Assembly: GCF_026013475.1 (NCBI RefSeq)
Contig: NZ_JAPDPH010000036.1
Span: 1-44,988, forward strand
DNA from: Micromonospora yasonensis
GTDB lineage: Bacteria > Actinomycetota > Actinomycetes > Mycobacteriales > Micromonosporaceae
Direction: 5' to 3'
DNA: 44,988 nt
Shown here in pieces: positions 23,942 to 32,096 of the stretch. Made by a program: the position numbers and the translations under genes. The notes beneath the pieces are model-generated. The model had not been told where the DNA came from and searched no databases. It was given only the letters and a program-made list of their open reading frames with translations. The first letter of the stretch is position 1. Each line of letters opens with the position of its first letter.

Positions 23942-25216
23942 TTGGGTGACAACCAGCCATCACGGCAGGGCCGGCACGCTGGAAAGCCGGCATCCGACTC
24001 CAGAGGCTTCCCAGTCAGGTCCCTGGGCCCGGGCCTGGTCTCGGGAGCTGCGGACACCGATCCGACCACGGTCGCGACGTTGGTCGTGGTCGGGGCCAGC
24101 ACCACGTTCGGCCTGGCCTGGCTGACCCTGCTGATGATGCCGGCCGTGGTGGTGGTGCAGATCCTCGCCACGCGGGTGGGCGTGCTGTCCGGGCGGGATC
24201 TTCAGCAGGCGGTGCGCGACGGTTACGGTCGCCTGGCGAGCGTCCTGTTGTTGATCTCGATCCTCGCGGTGAACGTGGTGACGATAGCCGCCGACGTCGC
24301 CGCCGGAGCGGCGGCGATCGGCCTGCTCGTCGGGCTCGACGCCCGCTGGCTGATCCCGGTCTTCGCCGCCGGCGCGCTCGCTCTGTTGCTGTTCGGCAAG
24401 TACGACGAGGTCGAACGGGTGCTGAAGTGGGTGATGCTGGGCCTGCTCGCCTACGGCGTGGCGGCGGTTCTGGCCCGACCTGACTGGCCCGCGGTGGCGC
24501 GCGCCAGCCTGATTCCGTCGCTCTCCTTCAGCGAGGCGCATCTGGCGGGGACGCTGGCGATCCTGGGCACCACGCTGACCAGCTACATGTACGTGTGGCA
24601 GACCGTGGAGCAGGTCGAGGAGCCGTGCTCGCGTCGGCAGCTGCGGTTCCGCGAGTTCGACGCGGTGGTCGGCGCCGGCCTGGCCGCGGTGGTCTTCTGG
24701 AGCATCCTGGTCGCCAGCGGCGCCACCCTCGGCACCCACCACCAACACGTGGACACCGCCGAGCAGGCCGCGCAGGCGCTGCGCCCCCTGGCCGGGCCCC
24801 TGGCCGGCGAGTTGTTCGCCGTTGGGCTCCTCGCCTCCGCGATCATCGCCGTGCCGGTGATCATGTCCAGCGGCGGCTACGTCACCGCCAGCGCGTTCGG
24901 CTGGCCGCGAGGGCTCAGCCGCACCCCCCGCCAGGCGCCCCGCTTCTACACCATGGTGGTCGCACAGACCGTGGCCGGCGTCGCGCTGGCCATGACCGGT
25001 ATCGGTCCGATCCGACTGCTGTTTCTGGCCAGCCTGATCGGGGGCATCGCCACCCCGCTGGGGCTGGTCATGCTCTCCCTCGCCGCCGGAAACCCGAAAC
25101 TGGTCGGCGCGCCCCGCATCCACCTGGGCCTGCGCGTCGCGGGCTGGGTCGTCGCCGCCCTGGTGACCACCGTCAGCCTGCTGTATCTCGCCCAGCAGCT
25201 ACACCTCGCCGGATGA
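23942..25216 (+). CDS. NRAMP-superfamily transporter with non-canonical metal-site motifs
   Basis: About 424 aa with eleven or so hydrophobic segments. The helix-1 motif is GLVSGAADTDPTTVATLVV, where classical Mn/Fe NRAMPs have DPGN. The helix-6 motif is TLTSYMYVWQTVEQVEE, where they have MPHN. The loss of the Met and Asn ligands places it in an NRAMP-like branch whose substrate I cannot state. The start is uncertain: TTG 23942 with GAGG 6 bases upstream is the best option, as no ATG or GTG precedes the first helix. The 252 bases before it contain a weak CGCCAG/CTGGCG dyad and nothing else I can name. Proximity to the hydrogenase genes makes metal supply tempting, but it is on a separate transcript. 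Confidence 0.8.
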   Translation: MGDNQPSRQGRHAGKPASDSRGFPVRSLGPGLVSGAADTDPTTVATLVVVGASTTFGLAWLTLLMMPAVVVVQILATRVGVLSGRDLQQAVRDGYGRLASVLLLISILAVNVVTIAADVAAGAAAIGLLVGLDARWLIPVFAAGALALLLFGKYDEVERVLKWVMLGLLAYGVAAVLARPDWPAVARASLIPSLSFSEAHLAGTLAILGTTLTSYMYVWQTVEQVEEPCSRRQLRFREFDAVVGAGLAAVVFWSILVASGATLGTHHQHVDTAEQAAQALRPLAGPLAGELFAVGLLASAIIAVPVIMSSGGYVTASAFGWPRGLSRTPRQAPRFYTMVVAQTVAGVALAMTGIGPIRLLFLASLIGGIATPLGLVMLSLAAGNPKLVGAPRIHLGLRVAGWVVAALVTTVSLLYLAQQLHLAG

Positions 25217-25237
25217 CGCCGTCCGCCGGACGGTACA

Positions 25238-25259
25238 TGCATAGTTGCTTGACAATGCA
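25238..25259 (+). promoter_or_regulatory. Candidate promoter/operator before the solute-binding protein gene
   Basis: TGCAT (25238-25242) and ATGCA (25255-25259) form a dyad around a consensus TTGACA hexamer (25249-25254). No matching TAxxxT -10 is seen 16-18 bases further on, so this is a possible -35 overlapped by an operator, 55-76 bases before the start of the gene at 25314. Confidence 0.4.
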
Positions 25260-25313
25260 CCTAGGCTTGAATGTGCGTTGATTCCGGTTCGAGGAGATGG
25301 TGGTGAACGCCGA

Positions 25314-26516
25314 ATGCAATACTCGCGCCGCTCCTTCCTCGCCGGCGTGGTGGCCACCGGCCTCGGTTCCGCCGGAGCCACCTTTCTCCTGCCGGGCGGT
25401 CGCACCCGCTCGGATTCCCTGACCGGGCGCCCTCGGCTCTGCACCGGCACCGACCTCACCGGGGCGCGGGCCGCCGTCATCGGCATGTGGAACGAGACCA
25501 ACCCGGACGCGAAGGTCGAGTTGGACGAGGTGCCCGGCGGCTCCCGCGCCGAGCGGGACAGCATGGTCGAGAAGATAAAGAACGGTGCGGTCGACATCGT
25601 CAACCTCGACATCGTCGACATTCGGGAGTTCGCGAAAGAGGGCTATATCCAGGAGATTTCCCTGCCCACGCGCACGTATTTTCCGGCGGTCGAGCGGGTG
25701 CACCGGGTGACTGCCGATTCCGGCCGGTACTGGGCGGTGCCCTTCAACAGCGACGTGGGCATGCTGTTCAGCCGGGCGACGGCGGGCCTGAACCCCGGGC
25801 AGCCACTCCTCCCCCAGGTGATCCACCGGGACGCACGGGGCGTCGCCCGGTTCGTCGGGCAACTCCTGCCGGACACGGAGAACGACACCGAAGCGTTCGT
25901 CGTCAACGTCCTGGAGCACGCGCTCTCCACCGACCCGGCCATCCTCGACAAGGACGGCAGGGTCGCGGAGGACCTGGTCCGGTGGCAGGACGCGCTCACC
26001 CCGCTGCGGAACGCCGTCCTGCACAACGACGTGGTGCGGGCGCGCAACGAGGAGGACTCCCGCGCGCGGTTCGAGGACGGCCTGGCCTACATGCGCAACT
26101 GGCCGGCCCGGTACCGGGGGCTGCGCAACCAGGTCGACCTCCTCCCGTTGCCGTCCGGCATTCTCGGCGGCCAGAGCCTGGCGCTGGTGGCCAACGGCAG
26201 CAACGTCGAGGCGTCCGTCCGATTCATCGAGTTCGCGACCAGCGCGGCGGCCCAGCGGGTGGCCGCCGCCCACGGCCTGGCGCCGGCCCTCACGCATGTC
26301 TACGACGATCCGTCGTTGCGGCAGGCGATGCCGTATCTGGACACGGTCAAGAGCGCCTTGGAGCAGGCGGTTCCCCGGCCCACGCACCGGCAGTACCGGG
26401 ACTTCGCCGACGCGGTCCGGCGCCACGTGCTGCCCTTCATCGCCCAGCCCAACGGCAGGCTGACCAGCGCCTTCACCGATGACATCAAGAGCACGCTCGA
26501 TCCGAGCAGGAGATGA
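25314..26516 (+). CDS. Tat-exported solute-binding protein, orphan
   Basis: A 400-aa family-1-type (sugar-binding-like) extracellular solute-binding protein. The N-terminus YSRRSFLAGVVATGLGSAG is a twin-arginine signal; a clear lipobox is not seen. The body shows WNETNPDAKVELDEVPGG, DIVNLDIVDIREFAKEGYI, RYWAVPFNSDVGMLFSR, GQSLALVANGSNVEASVRFIEFA and SAAAQRVAAAHGLAPALTHVY, the usual lobe layout. No ABC permease or ATPase lies nearby; the only coupled gene is a small membrane protein. It may feed an unlinked ABC system or act as an extracellular sensor. ATG 25314 has only a weak ribosome site, and GAGGAG lies about 18 bases upstream. Confidence 0.82.
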   Translation: MQYSRRSFLAGVVATGLGSAGATFLLPGGRTRSDSLTGRPRLCTGTDLTGARAAVIGMWNETNPDAKVELDEVPGGSRAERDSMVEKIKNGAVDIVNLDIVDIREFAKEGYIQEISLPTRTYFPAVERVHRVTADSGRYWAVPFNSDVGMLFSRATAGLNPGQPLLPQVIHRDARGVARFVGQLLPDTENDTEAFVVNVLEHALSTDPAILDKDGRVAEDLVRWQDALTPLRNAVLHNDVVRARNEEDSRARFEDGLAYMRNWPARYRGLRNQVDLLPLPSGILGGQSLALVANGSNVEASVRFIEFATSAAAQRVAAAHGLAPALTHVYDDPSLRQAMPYLDTVKSALEQAVPRPTHRQYRDFADAVRRHVLPFIAQPNGRLTSAFTDDIKSTLDPSRR

Positions 26517-26554
26517 CCGTCGCGCACGGACGGTGGCACGCAGGGAGGTACGGC

Positions 26555-26893
26555 GTGGAGGTCGGGCGGATCCAGCTGTGGCAGGTGCCGCTGTTGGCCA
26601 TGGCGGTGATAGCCCTGGCGGAATGGGCCGTCGGAGCGGTGCTGCGCAGGTGGCCGCTGCGGGTGGACTGGCGGCTGATGCGCGCCGTCGGGTTCGCCGT
26701 GGCCGTCCTCGTGGCCTCGGCGCTGCTCCTGGTCAACTACCTCTCCGAGGCGGACAAGCTGGCGAACATCGTCTCGGCGATCGCGGCCGTCGCCACGCTG
26801 TGGCTGACGCATCGGGCCTTCCAGCGGTCCGGGACGGTTGAATCCCCGAAGCCGTCGCGGGCGGACGAGAAGTCCGTGGACCGGGTTCCTTAG
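26555..26893 (+). CDS. Small membrane protein coupled to the solute-binding protein
   Basis: A 112-aa protein with three predicted membrane helices: LWQVPLLAMAVIALAEWAVG (about 7-26), LMRAVGFAVAVLVASALLLV (about 42-61) and a shorter ANIVSAIAAVATLWLTH (about 71-87), then a charged cytoplasmic tail. I prefer GTG 26555, which has GGGAGG 6 bases upstream. An ATG at 26513 overlapping the previous stop (ATGA) would add 14 residues. I recognise no family. Position suggests it works with the exported solute-binding protein as a membrane partner or anchor. Confidence 0.7.
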   Translation: MEVGRIQLWQVPLLAMAVIALAEWAVGAVLRRWPLRVDWRLMRAVGFAVAVLVASALLLVNYLSEADKLANIVSAIAAVATLWLTHRAFQRSGTVESPKPSRADEKSVDRVP

Positions 26894-26982
26894 TCCCGGT
26901 GCGGGGGCCACCGGCGGCGGGCGCGGGCCGTGGCCCGGGCGTCGGCCTTCTCGATGGCCTGAACCAGCTCGTCCTTGGTCAT
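26890..26982 (-). pseudogene. Possible 3' remnant of a gene (30 codons)
   Basis: Reading leftwards from ATG 26982, MTKDELVQAIEKADARATARARRR is a well-formed helical, charged C-terminal-like segment ending in WPPHRD and a stop. There is no ribosome site before the ATG. The good coding character ends at about 26988, exactly where a LuxR helix-turn-helix begins on the opposite strand. It is best read as the tail of a truncated gene; a genuine 30-aa peptide is less likely. Confidence 0.35.
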
Positions 26983-26988
26983 GCCGTG

Positions 26989-27249
26989 CGGGAGGTGCTC
27001 GGGCTGGTGGCCGCGGGCCACTCCAACGCGGCGGTCGCGGCGCGGCTGCCCGTCACCGAGGCAGCGGTCGGCACGTCCTTCGCCCGGGACGACCATGGCG
27101 GCTGCGCCGGCACGTGCCGGTTCTGGTTCGCGGTCAAGGGGGTGCCGACCGGGCAGAGCCCCTACGTTCTCCGGGTCGCCGACGAGGACGCCCGGCAATA
27201 CCCCGAGCAGGACATCCACGGGCCGCTGGTGACCCTGCACCTCGACTGA
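26989..27249 (+). pseudogene. Mosaic gene remnant: LuxR helix-turn-helix joined to an unrelated C-terminal fragment
   Basis: Within one open frame, 26989-27075 encodes REVLGLVAAGHSNAAVAARL then PVTEAAVGT, a nearly complete LuxR/GerE DNA-binding helix-turn-helix without its first helix, receiver domain or usual end. The frame then switches without a stop to SFARDDHGGCAGTCRFWFAVKGV and a short tail ending VTLHLD (27076-27249), which is not LuxR-like and which I cannot name. No start codon with a ribosome site precedes it. It is interpreted as two fused gene fragments, next to a third on the opposite strand. Confidence 0.55.
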
Positions 27250-27258
27250 GGGGCACTG

Positions 27259-27681
27259 TCAGAGGTTCAGCGGCTCCGGGTCGCTGGCCAGTTCCCGGAA
27301 CCGCTCGCGCGGGTCGGGCACCAGCCGCCGGGCGGACAGGTCGAGCAGGCCACCCACCCCGGTCACCGTGGCGACCTCGGTGCCGTCCGGGCGGGTGAGG
27401 TCCTGGACGATCTGGAAGGTCTTGCCGTCGCCCCAGCGGAACTCGCAGGTCACGTCCACCTCGTCGCCGCCGCGCAACTCCCGCAGGTAGCGGACGGTGA
27501 CCTCCAGGGCGACCGGTCCCACGCCGCTGGCGATGAGCCGGTCCTGCGAGATCCCGGCGGCGCGCAGGCACTCCCACCGGGCGTGCTCGCTGTACTGCAG
27601 ATACACGGCCTGGTTCAGGTGCCCCTGGGTGTCGAGCTCGTAGCCGCGGACGGTGATGCGTACCCGGAACGGATCTCCCAT
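27259..27681 (-). CDS. Acyl-CoA thioesterase, hotdog (4HBT) fold
   Basis: A 140-aa hotdog-fold thioesterase of the YbgC/FadM type. The active-site region is [24 protein letters not shown] (about residues 14-37), with Asp17, His21 and Asn23 in the usual D-x-x-G-H-x-N pattern. The central helix and strands continue as [21 protein letters not shown]. It should hydrolyse acyl-CoA or aromatic acyl-CoA thioesters in the cytoplasm; the substrate is unknown. It lies between the mosaic remnant and the broken sthA gene and appears intact. Confidence 0.86.
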   Translation of the reverse strand: MGDPFRVRITVRGYELDTQGHLNQAVYLQYSEHARWECLRAAGISQDRLIASGVGPVALEVTVRYLRELRGGDEVDVTCEFRWGDGKTFQIVQDLTRPDGTEVATVTGVGGLLDLSARRLVPDPRERFRELASDPEPLNL

Positions 27682-27763
27682 GGGCGCGAGCCTAACGGGA
27701 GGACAGCCCGGCTCGTCGCGAGCAGACCTGGCGCCCGCCGCGACATCTTGGGACGCTGACGGT

Positions 27764-28658
27764 GTGTACGACTACGACCTGTTGGTGCTGGGCTCCGGGC
27801 CCAGCGGTCAGAAGGCCGCGATCGCCGCGGCAAAGCTCGGCAAGCGGGTCGGCATCGTGGACCGGCGCGACATGATCGGCGGGGTCTGCATCAACACCGG
27901 CACCGTCCCGTCCAAGACACTGCGCGAGGCCGTGCTCCACCTGACCGGCCTGACCCAGCGCGACCTGTACGGCAGCAGCTACCGGGTCAAGGAGGAGATC
28001 ACGGTCAGCGATCTGGCGGCACGAACCGAGCACGTGATCAGCCGACAGACGGACGTCATCCGCAATCAACTGGCCCGCAACCGGGTCGCGATGATCACCG
28101 GCACCGGGCGGTTCGCGGACGCGCACGCGGTCTGGGTCGACGGCGGCTCCGGGCGCGAGTCACATCTACGCGGTCGGCGACGTGATCGGCTTCCCGGCGC
28201 TGGCGTCCACCTCGATGGAGCAGGGCCGGCTGGCCGCGCAGCACGCCTGCGGTGAGCCGGTTCGCGCGATGCACGGGTTGCAGCCGATCGGCATCTACAC
28301 GATCCCGGAGATCAGCTTCGTCGGGAAGACCGAGGAGGAGCTGACCGACAGTTCGACGCCGTTCGAGGTGGGCATCGCGCGCTACCGCGAGCTGGCCCGC
28401 GGTCAGATCGTGGGCGACTCCTACGGCATGCTGAAGCTGCTCGTCGCGCCGGACGACGGCCGACTGCTCGGCGTACACGTGTTCGGCACCGGCGCCACCG
28501 AGATCGTCCACATCGGGCAGGCGGTGATGGGCTGCGGCGGCACCGTGGACTACCTGGTCGACACGGTGTTCAACTACCCGACCTTGGCGGAGGCGTACAA
28601 GGTGGCCGCCCTGGACGCCTCCAACAAGATCCGCAACATCACCCGGATCGACGGCTGA
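27764..28658 (+). pseudogene. sthA: Soluble pyridine nucleotide transhydrogenase, internally deleted and frameshifted
   Basis: SthA moves hydride between NADH and NADP+ through FAD. The N-terminal third is intact from GTG 27764: [25 protein letters not shown] (FAD site), [21 protein letters not shown] (SthA-type active-site region), to [17 protein letters not shown]. At about 28161 the sequence jumps, one frame over, to [29 protein letters not shown] and continues normally to the C-terminus (dimer domain with [19 protein letters not shown]). About 160 codons are missing, including the NAD(P)-binding GxGxxG domain, and the frame is broken. Family members are about 465 aa. It is a clear deletion pseudogene unless it is an assembly error. 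Confidence 0.88.
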
Positions 28659-28682
28659 TCCGACAGCCCTCGGCGCGGCTGA

Positions 28683-29120
28683 TCAGTCGAGGCAGAACTC
28701 GTTGCCCTCGGGGTCGGCCATCACGATGTGACCGGCGCCGAGCGGAGGAGCGGGCTCGTGGCGCTGGAGCCGGGTGGCGCCGTGGGAGACGAGCCGCTCC
28801 GCCTCCGCCTCCAGGGCCGCCATCCGCTCGTCCCCGGTGAGCCCGGGGGCCGCCCGCACATCGGGGTGCACGCGGTTCTTGGCCTGCTTGCCCTCCGGCA
28901 CCCGCTGGAAGAACAGCCGCGGCCCGGAGCCCTCGGGGTCGACCAGCGCCGAGGCGTCGTTGCGGCGCTCGGGCGGCACGCCCATCGCCTCCAGAGCCTG
29001 CTCCCACGACTCGAAACCCGCGGGCGGGGCCTGCAACTGGTAGCCGAGGGCCTCGGCCCAGAACGCGGCCAACCCGGCCGGGTCGGCGCAGTCGAAGGTG
29101 AATTGGACGTCGCGGGCCAT
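28683..29120 (-). CDS. VOC-family (glyoxalase/bleomycin-resistance fold) protein
   Basis: A 145-aa protein with paired beta-alpha-beta-beta-beta units: VQFTFDCADPAGLAAFWAEALGYQL at the N-terminus, PRLFFQRVPEGKQAKNRVHPDV in the middle and HIVMADPEGNEFCLD at the C-terminus, all typical of actinobacterial VOC (glyoxalase-like) proteins. The substrate is unknown. The ATG 29120 is one base after the stop of the DinB gene, so the two are co-transcribed. Confidence 0.88.
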   Translation of the reverse strand: MARDVQFTFDCADPAGLAAFWAEALGYQLQAPPAGFESWEQALEAMGVPPERRNDASALVDPEGSGPRLFFQRVPEGKQAKNRVHPDVRAAPGLTGDERMAALEAEAERLVSHGATRLQRHEPAPPLGAGHIVMADPEGNEFCLD

Positions 29121-29121
29121 G

Positions 29122-29706
29122 TCAGCTCGCCTCCTGTCGAGTCTGTCGGTGGGTGTGCAGGTGGAGGTCGCGGAGCAGGCACACCTCCGCCAGATGATGG
29201 ATCAGTTCGCGGTTGATGTGCAGCACCAGCGCGGCCAGTGGACGTTCGGCGTACGGTCCCTCCGCCTCTCCGCACGGGCGGGCGAGGTCGGCTTCGCCGA
29301 GGGACTCGACCCCGGCCAGCCAGGTGGCGTACTCCGTGTCGAGCTGGGCCAGCGCCCCGGCCGCCGTCGCGGCGTACTCGAACGACTGGTAGTCGGTGGA
29401 CGCGCGACCGAAGTGCGCGGCGTTGCGCGTCGCGAGCACGCCGACGATCACGTGCCCGAGTCGCCAGGCGATCGTCGTGAACGGTGGTGGGTCGGGCTGC
29501 GGCATCGCGAAGTCGATGGTCATCGCACCGGACCCGGCCTGCACGGGTGTGGTGCCGGTGCCGCGCGGGCGAACGTTCCAGCAGCCGGGGGCCGGCTCCC
29601 AGAAGTACTCGTCGTCGGTGAGCCCGTCGAGCCGGTCACGCAGCTGGCCGGTCCAGTGCTGGGCGAGCTGCTCTCGGAGCAGAGGATTCCAGGTGTGGTC
29701 GGTCAC
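29122..29706 (-). CDS. DinB-superfamily protein
   Basis: A 194-aa four-helix-bundle DinB/YfiT-type protein, probably a metal-dependent (thiol-linked) transferase; the exact reaction is unknown. Likely metal ligands lie in WRLGHVIVGVLATRN and LVLHINRELIHHLAEVCLLRDL. The start is GTG 29706 (VTDHTWNPLL) with GGAAGG about 8 bases upstream; the frame extends further up without protein-like sequence. It is divergent from the WYL regulator gene by 61 bases, and its stop is one base from the VOC gene start. Confidence 0.86.
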   Translation of the reverse strand: MTDHTWNPLLREQLAQHWTGQLRDRLDGLTDDEYFWEPAPGCWNVRPRGTGTTPVQAGSGAMTIDFAMPQPDPPPFTTIAWRLGHVIVGVLATRNAAHFGRASTDYQSFEYAATAAGALAQLDTEYATWLAGVESLGEADLARPCGEAEGPYAERPLAALVLHINRELIHHLAEVCLLRDLHLHTHRQTRQEAS

Positions 29707-29767
29707 GGGCCCACCCTTCCGGCAATAGCGGACAGGATCCTTCCGTGATCGGTGAAACGATGAGGGC

Positions 29768-30727
29768 ATGACCGTCGAGACGACGACCGAGCGGGTGCTG
29801 CGGTTGCTGGCCCTGCTGCAGCGGCGGCCGTCCTGGACCGCCGCCGAACTCGCCGCCGAGCTGGGGGTCACCGACCGCTCGGTGCGCCGCGACGTGGAGC
29901 GGTTGCGCGCGCTCGGCTACCCGGTGCACGCGTCGGCGGGTGTCGGCGGCGGCTACCAGCTCGGCGCGGGCACCCGGCTGCCGCCGCTGCTCCTCGACGA
30001 CGAGGAGGCGATCGCGACAGCGGTGTCGCTGCGACTGGCGTCGGCCGGCACGGTCGCCGGGGCGGCCGAGGCGGCACTGCGGGCGCTCGCGAAGCTCGAC
30101 CAGGTGATGCCGCCCCGGCTGCGCGCCGAGGTGCGGGCGGTGCACGGCGCCACCGAGACCCTGGTCGGCCCCGGGGTCGAGATCGACGCGGAGCTGCTGA
30201 TGACGCTCGCCCGGGCCTGCCGCGACACCGTACGGGTGCGGTTCCGGTACGCGGGCCGCGACGGCGGGGAGCACGAGCGTACGGTCGAGCCGGTGCGGAT
30301 GGTCACCACCGGCCGCCGCTGGTACCTGATGGCCTGGGACGTCGACCGCGACGACTGGCGCACCTTCCGGCTGGACCGGATGCGCGACGTGGTGGCGACG
30401 ACCTGGCGCTTCCGGGCGAGGGAGCATCCGGACCCGGTCGCCTACGTGCAGCGGTCGGTGGCCGAGGCGCCGTACCGGTATCTCGCCCGGGTGCGGGTGC
30501 ACGCCCGGCCCGAGCGGGTGCGGGAGCTGGTGCCGCCCCAGGTGGGGCGCGTCGAGGACGATCGCGACGGGTGGTGCGTGCTCGTCGTCGGCGGGGATGA
30601 CCTGGACTGGCTCGCGGTGCAGGTGGCCCGGCTGGGCTTCGAGGCGGAGGTGCTGGAGCCTGCGGCGCTGCGGGAGGCCGCCGGCCGGCTCGCCCGCCGC
30701 GTCGCGGCGATGGCCGGGACCGGCTGA
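29768..30727 (+). CDS. YafY/DeoR-type HTH regulator with WYL domain
   Basis: A 319-aa regulator. The N-terminal winged helix is RVLRLLALLQRRPSWTAAEL..GVTDRSVRRDVERLRALGYPV (about residues 9-54), followed by the characteristic GVGGGYQLGAG wing. The WYL domain spans about 140-240, with VRVRFRYAGRDGGEHERTVEPVRMV and RRWYLMAWDVDRDDWRTFRLDRM, and a C-terminal WCX extension follows. It probably regulates the divergent dinB-VOC pair through the 61-base gap; the ligand is unknown. Confidence 0.92.
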   Translation: MTVETTTERVLRLLALLQRRPSWTAAELAAELGVTDRSVRRDVERLRALGYPVHASAGVGGGYQLGAGTRLPPLLLDDEEAIATAVSLRLASAGTVAGAAEAALRALAKLDQVMPPRLRAEVRAVHGATETLVGPGVEIDAELLMTLARACRDTVRVRFRYAGRDGGEHERTVEPVRMVTTGRRWYLMAWDVDRDDWRTFRLDRMRDVVATTWRFRAREHPDPVAYVQRSVAEAPYRYLARVRVHARPERVRELVPPQVGRVEDDRDGWCVLVVGGDDLDWLAVQVARLGFEAEVLEPAALREAAGRLARRVAAMAGTG

Positions 30728-30829
30728 CCCCGCGACCGCTGGATCCCCGCTCGCCGACGTCGTACGACGGGCCGGGGTGCGCCGAATATGACGTGCGATG
30801 CCGGCCGGCGGCGGGCTACGGTCCCGGCC

Positions 30830-31576
30830 GTGACCCTTGAGATCGTGAGCCTGGCCGACCGTCCCGACCTCGCCCCGCTGCTGACCAACGACGACTTCGA
30901 CGGCGCGTGGCCGACCTTCATGATCCAGGACCTGATCAGCTCGGTGTACTACGCGGTCGCCGACGACCTCTACCCGGACCTGGTGTTCGCCGCGATCGAC
31001 CCGGCCGAGTCGGGGCGGGCGGTGGCCCGCGGCTACGCCGTACCCGTGCACTGGACGGAGCCGGAGCTGCCCGAGACCGGCTGGGAGAAGATGATCCAGC
31101 GGGCCACCGTCGACCGCCACGTCGGGCGGGAACCGACCATGGTGTCGGCGCTGGAGATCTGCATCCGCCCCGACCGGCGCGGCGGCGGGGTGTCGGGGTT
31201 GATGCTGGCCGCGATGCGGGAGGCGGTCGCCAAGCGCGGCCTCGACACCCTGGTCGCGCCGGTCCGCCCCAGCGGCAAGCACACCCGGCCGGACCTGCCG
31301 ACCGCCGAGTACGCGGCACAGGTCCGCCCCGACGGCCTGCCGGTCGACCCGTGGCTGCGGGTGCACGTCCGCGCCGGCGGTGTCATCGAGCAGGTGGCGA
31401 CCCGGTCGATGACCATCACCGGCACACTCGACGAGTGGCGGCGCTGGACCGGGCTGCCGTTCGACACCAGCGGGCCGGTGCACGTTCCGGATGCCCTGGT
31501 GCCGGTGCTCTGCGACGTGGCGCACGACTACGCCGTCTACGTCGAGCCGAACGTCTGGGTGCGGCACCGGCTGTAG
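30830..31576 (+). CDS. GNAT-like N-acetyltransferase family protein
   Basis: A 248-aa protein. The acetyl-CoA-site pattern is ALEICIRPDRRGGGVSGLMLAAMREAVAKRGLDTLVAPVRPSGK (about 104-148), with R-x-x-x-G-x-G/S-type turns. The N-terminus LEIVSLADRPDLAPLL and C-terminal VYVEPNVWVRH complete a single domain. I start at GTG 30830 because the sequence before it is non-coding in character. The substrate is unknown. It follows the WYL regulator by about 100 bases. Confidence 0.78.
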   Translation: MTLEIVSLADRPDLAPLLTNDDFDGAWPTFMIQDLISSVYYAVADDLYPDLVFAAIDPAESGRAVARGYAVPVHWTEPELPETGWEKMIQRATVDRHVGREPTMVSALEICIRPDRRGGGVSGLMLAAMREAVAKRGLDTLVAPVRPSGKHTRPDLPTAEYAAQVRPDGLPVDPWLRVHVRAGGVIEQVATRSMTITGTLDEWRRWTGLPFDTSGPVHVPDALVPVLCDVAHDYAVYVEPNVWVRHRL

Positions 31577-31635
31577 CCGCAGCCGCACGATCCTCCCGAT
31601 CGCCGAGGGCTGACGACTCTGGCCCGTGTCCCGGG

Positions 31636-31935
31636 TCAGCGGGGTGCGCGGATGCCGTCGACCAGCAGGACGACGCCGTCGGTGGCGGCCTCCCGGTCGC
31701 GGGAGATCTCGCGGTATTCCGGGGAGGTGGACCAGGCCTCGAAGTCCTCGCGGGTGTCGAACGCCATCAGGATGACCTTCTGGTACGGCCAGGCGCCCTC
31801 CACCACCTGGGGCGACTCGTCGGCGGCGAGCAGTCGCCCCCGGTATTTGATCAGGACGGGCATGAACGCGGCGACGTACCGGTCGTAGCGCTGTCGGTCG
31901 TGGATGGCGATCTGCGCGAGGGCGAAGACGGTCAC
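31636..31935 (-). CDS. DUF1330 family protein
   Basis: A 99-aa ferredoxin-like (dimeric alpha/beta barrel) protein: FALAQIAIHDRQRYDRYVAAFMPVLIKYRGRLLAADESPQVVEGAW and KVILMAFDTREDFEAWSTSPEYREISRDRE are the usual DUF1330 blocks. The function of the family is not established. It has a GTG start at 31935, and a TTAC..GTAA dyad lies directly upstream, suggesting tight repression. Confidence 0.86.
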   Translation of the reverse strand: MTVFALAQIAIHDRQRYDRYVAAFMPVLIKYRGRLLAADESPQVVEGAWPYQKVILMAFDTREDFEAWSTSPEYREISRDREAATDGVVLLVDGIRAPR

Positions 31936-31944
31936 CCGCTCACG

Positions 31945-31958
31945 TTACTCGCGGGTAA
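31945..31958. promoter_or_regulatory. TetR-like operator dyad before the DUF1330 gene
   Basis: TTACTCGCGGGTAA is a 14-base near-palindrome (one mismatch in 7-bp arms) ending 9 bases before the DUF1330 start on the minus strand. TTAC-N6-GTAA is a shape often bound by TetR-family repressors. No tetR gene is in the window. Confidence 0.4.
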
Positions 31959-32096
31959 GTATGTGCCGCGCCCGCCGGTCGGCAATCCGTCAATGCGCCG
32001 CTCCGACCTGTCGCAACCGCCCTGACCTGCGGATACTCTGGATACAGGCGCTTTCGCCCAGGTCGGACGACTCCCCCGACGACTGGAGGGCCGCTC

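Noticed and set aside
26899..27249. An intact LuxR-family regulator
   Set aside because: Only the helix-turn-helix core is present, without a start site, receiver or linker, and the frame ends in unrelated sequence; it is treated as a remnant.
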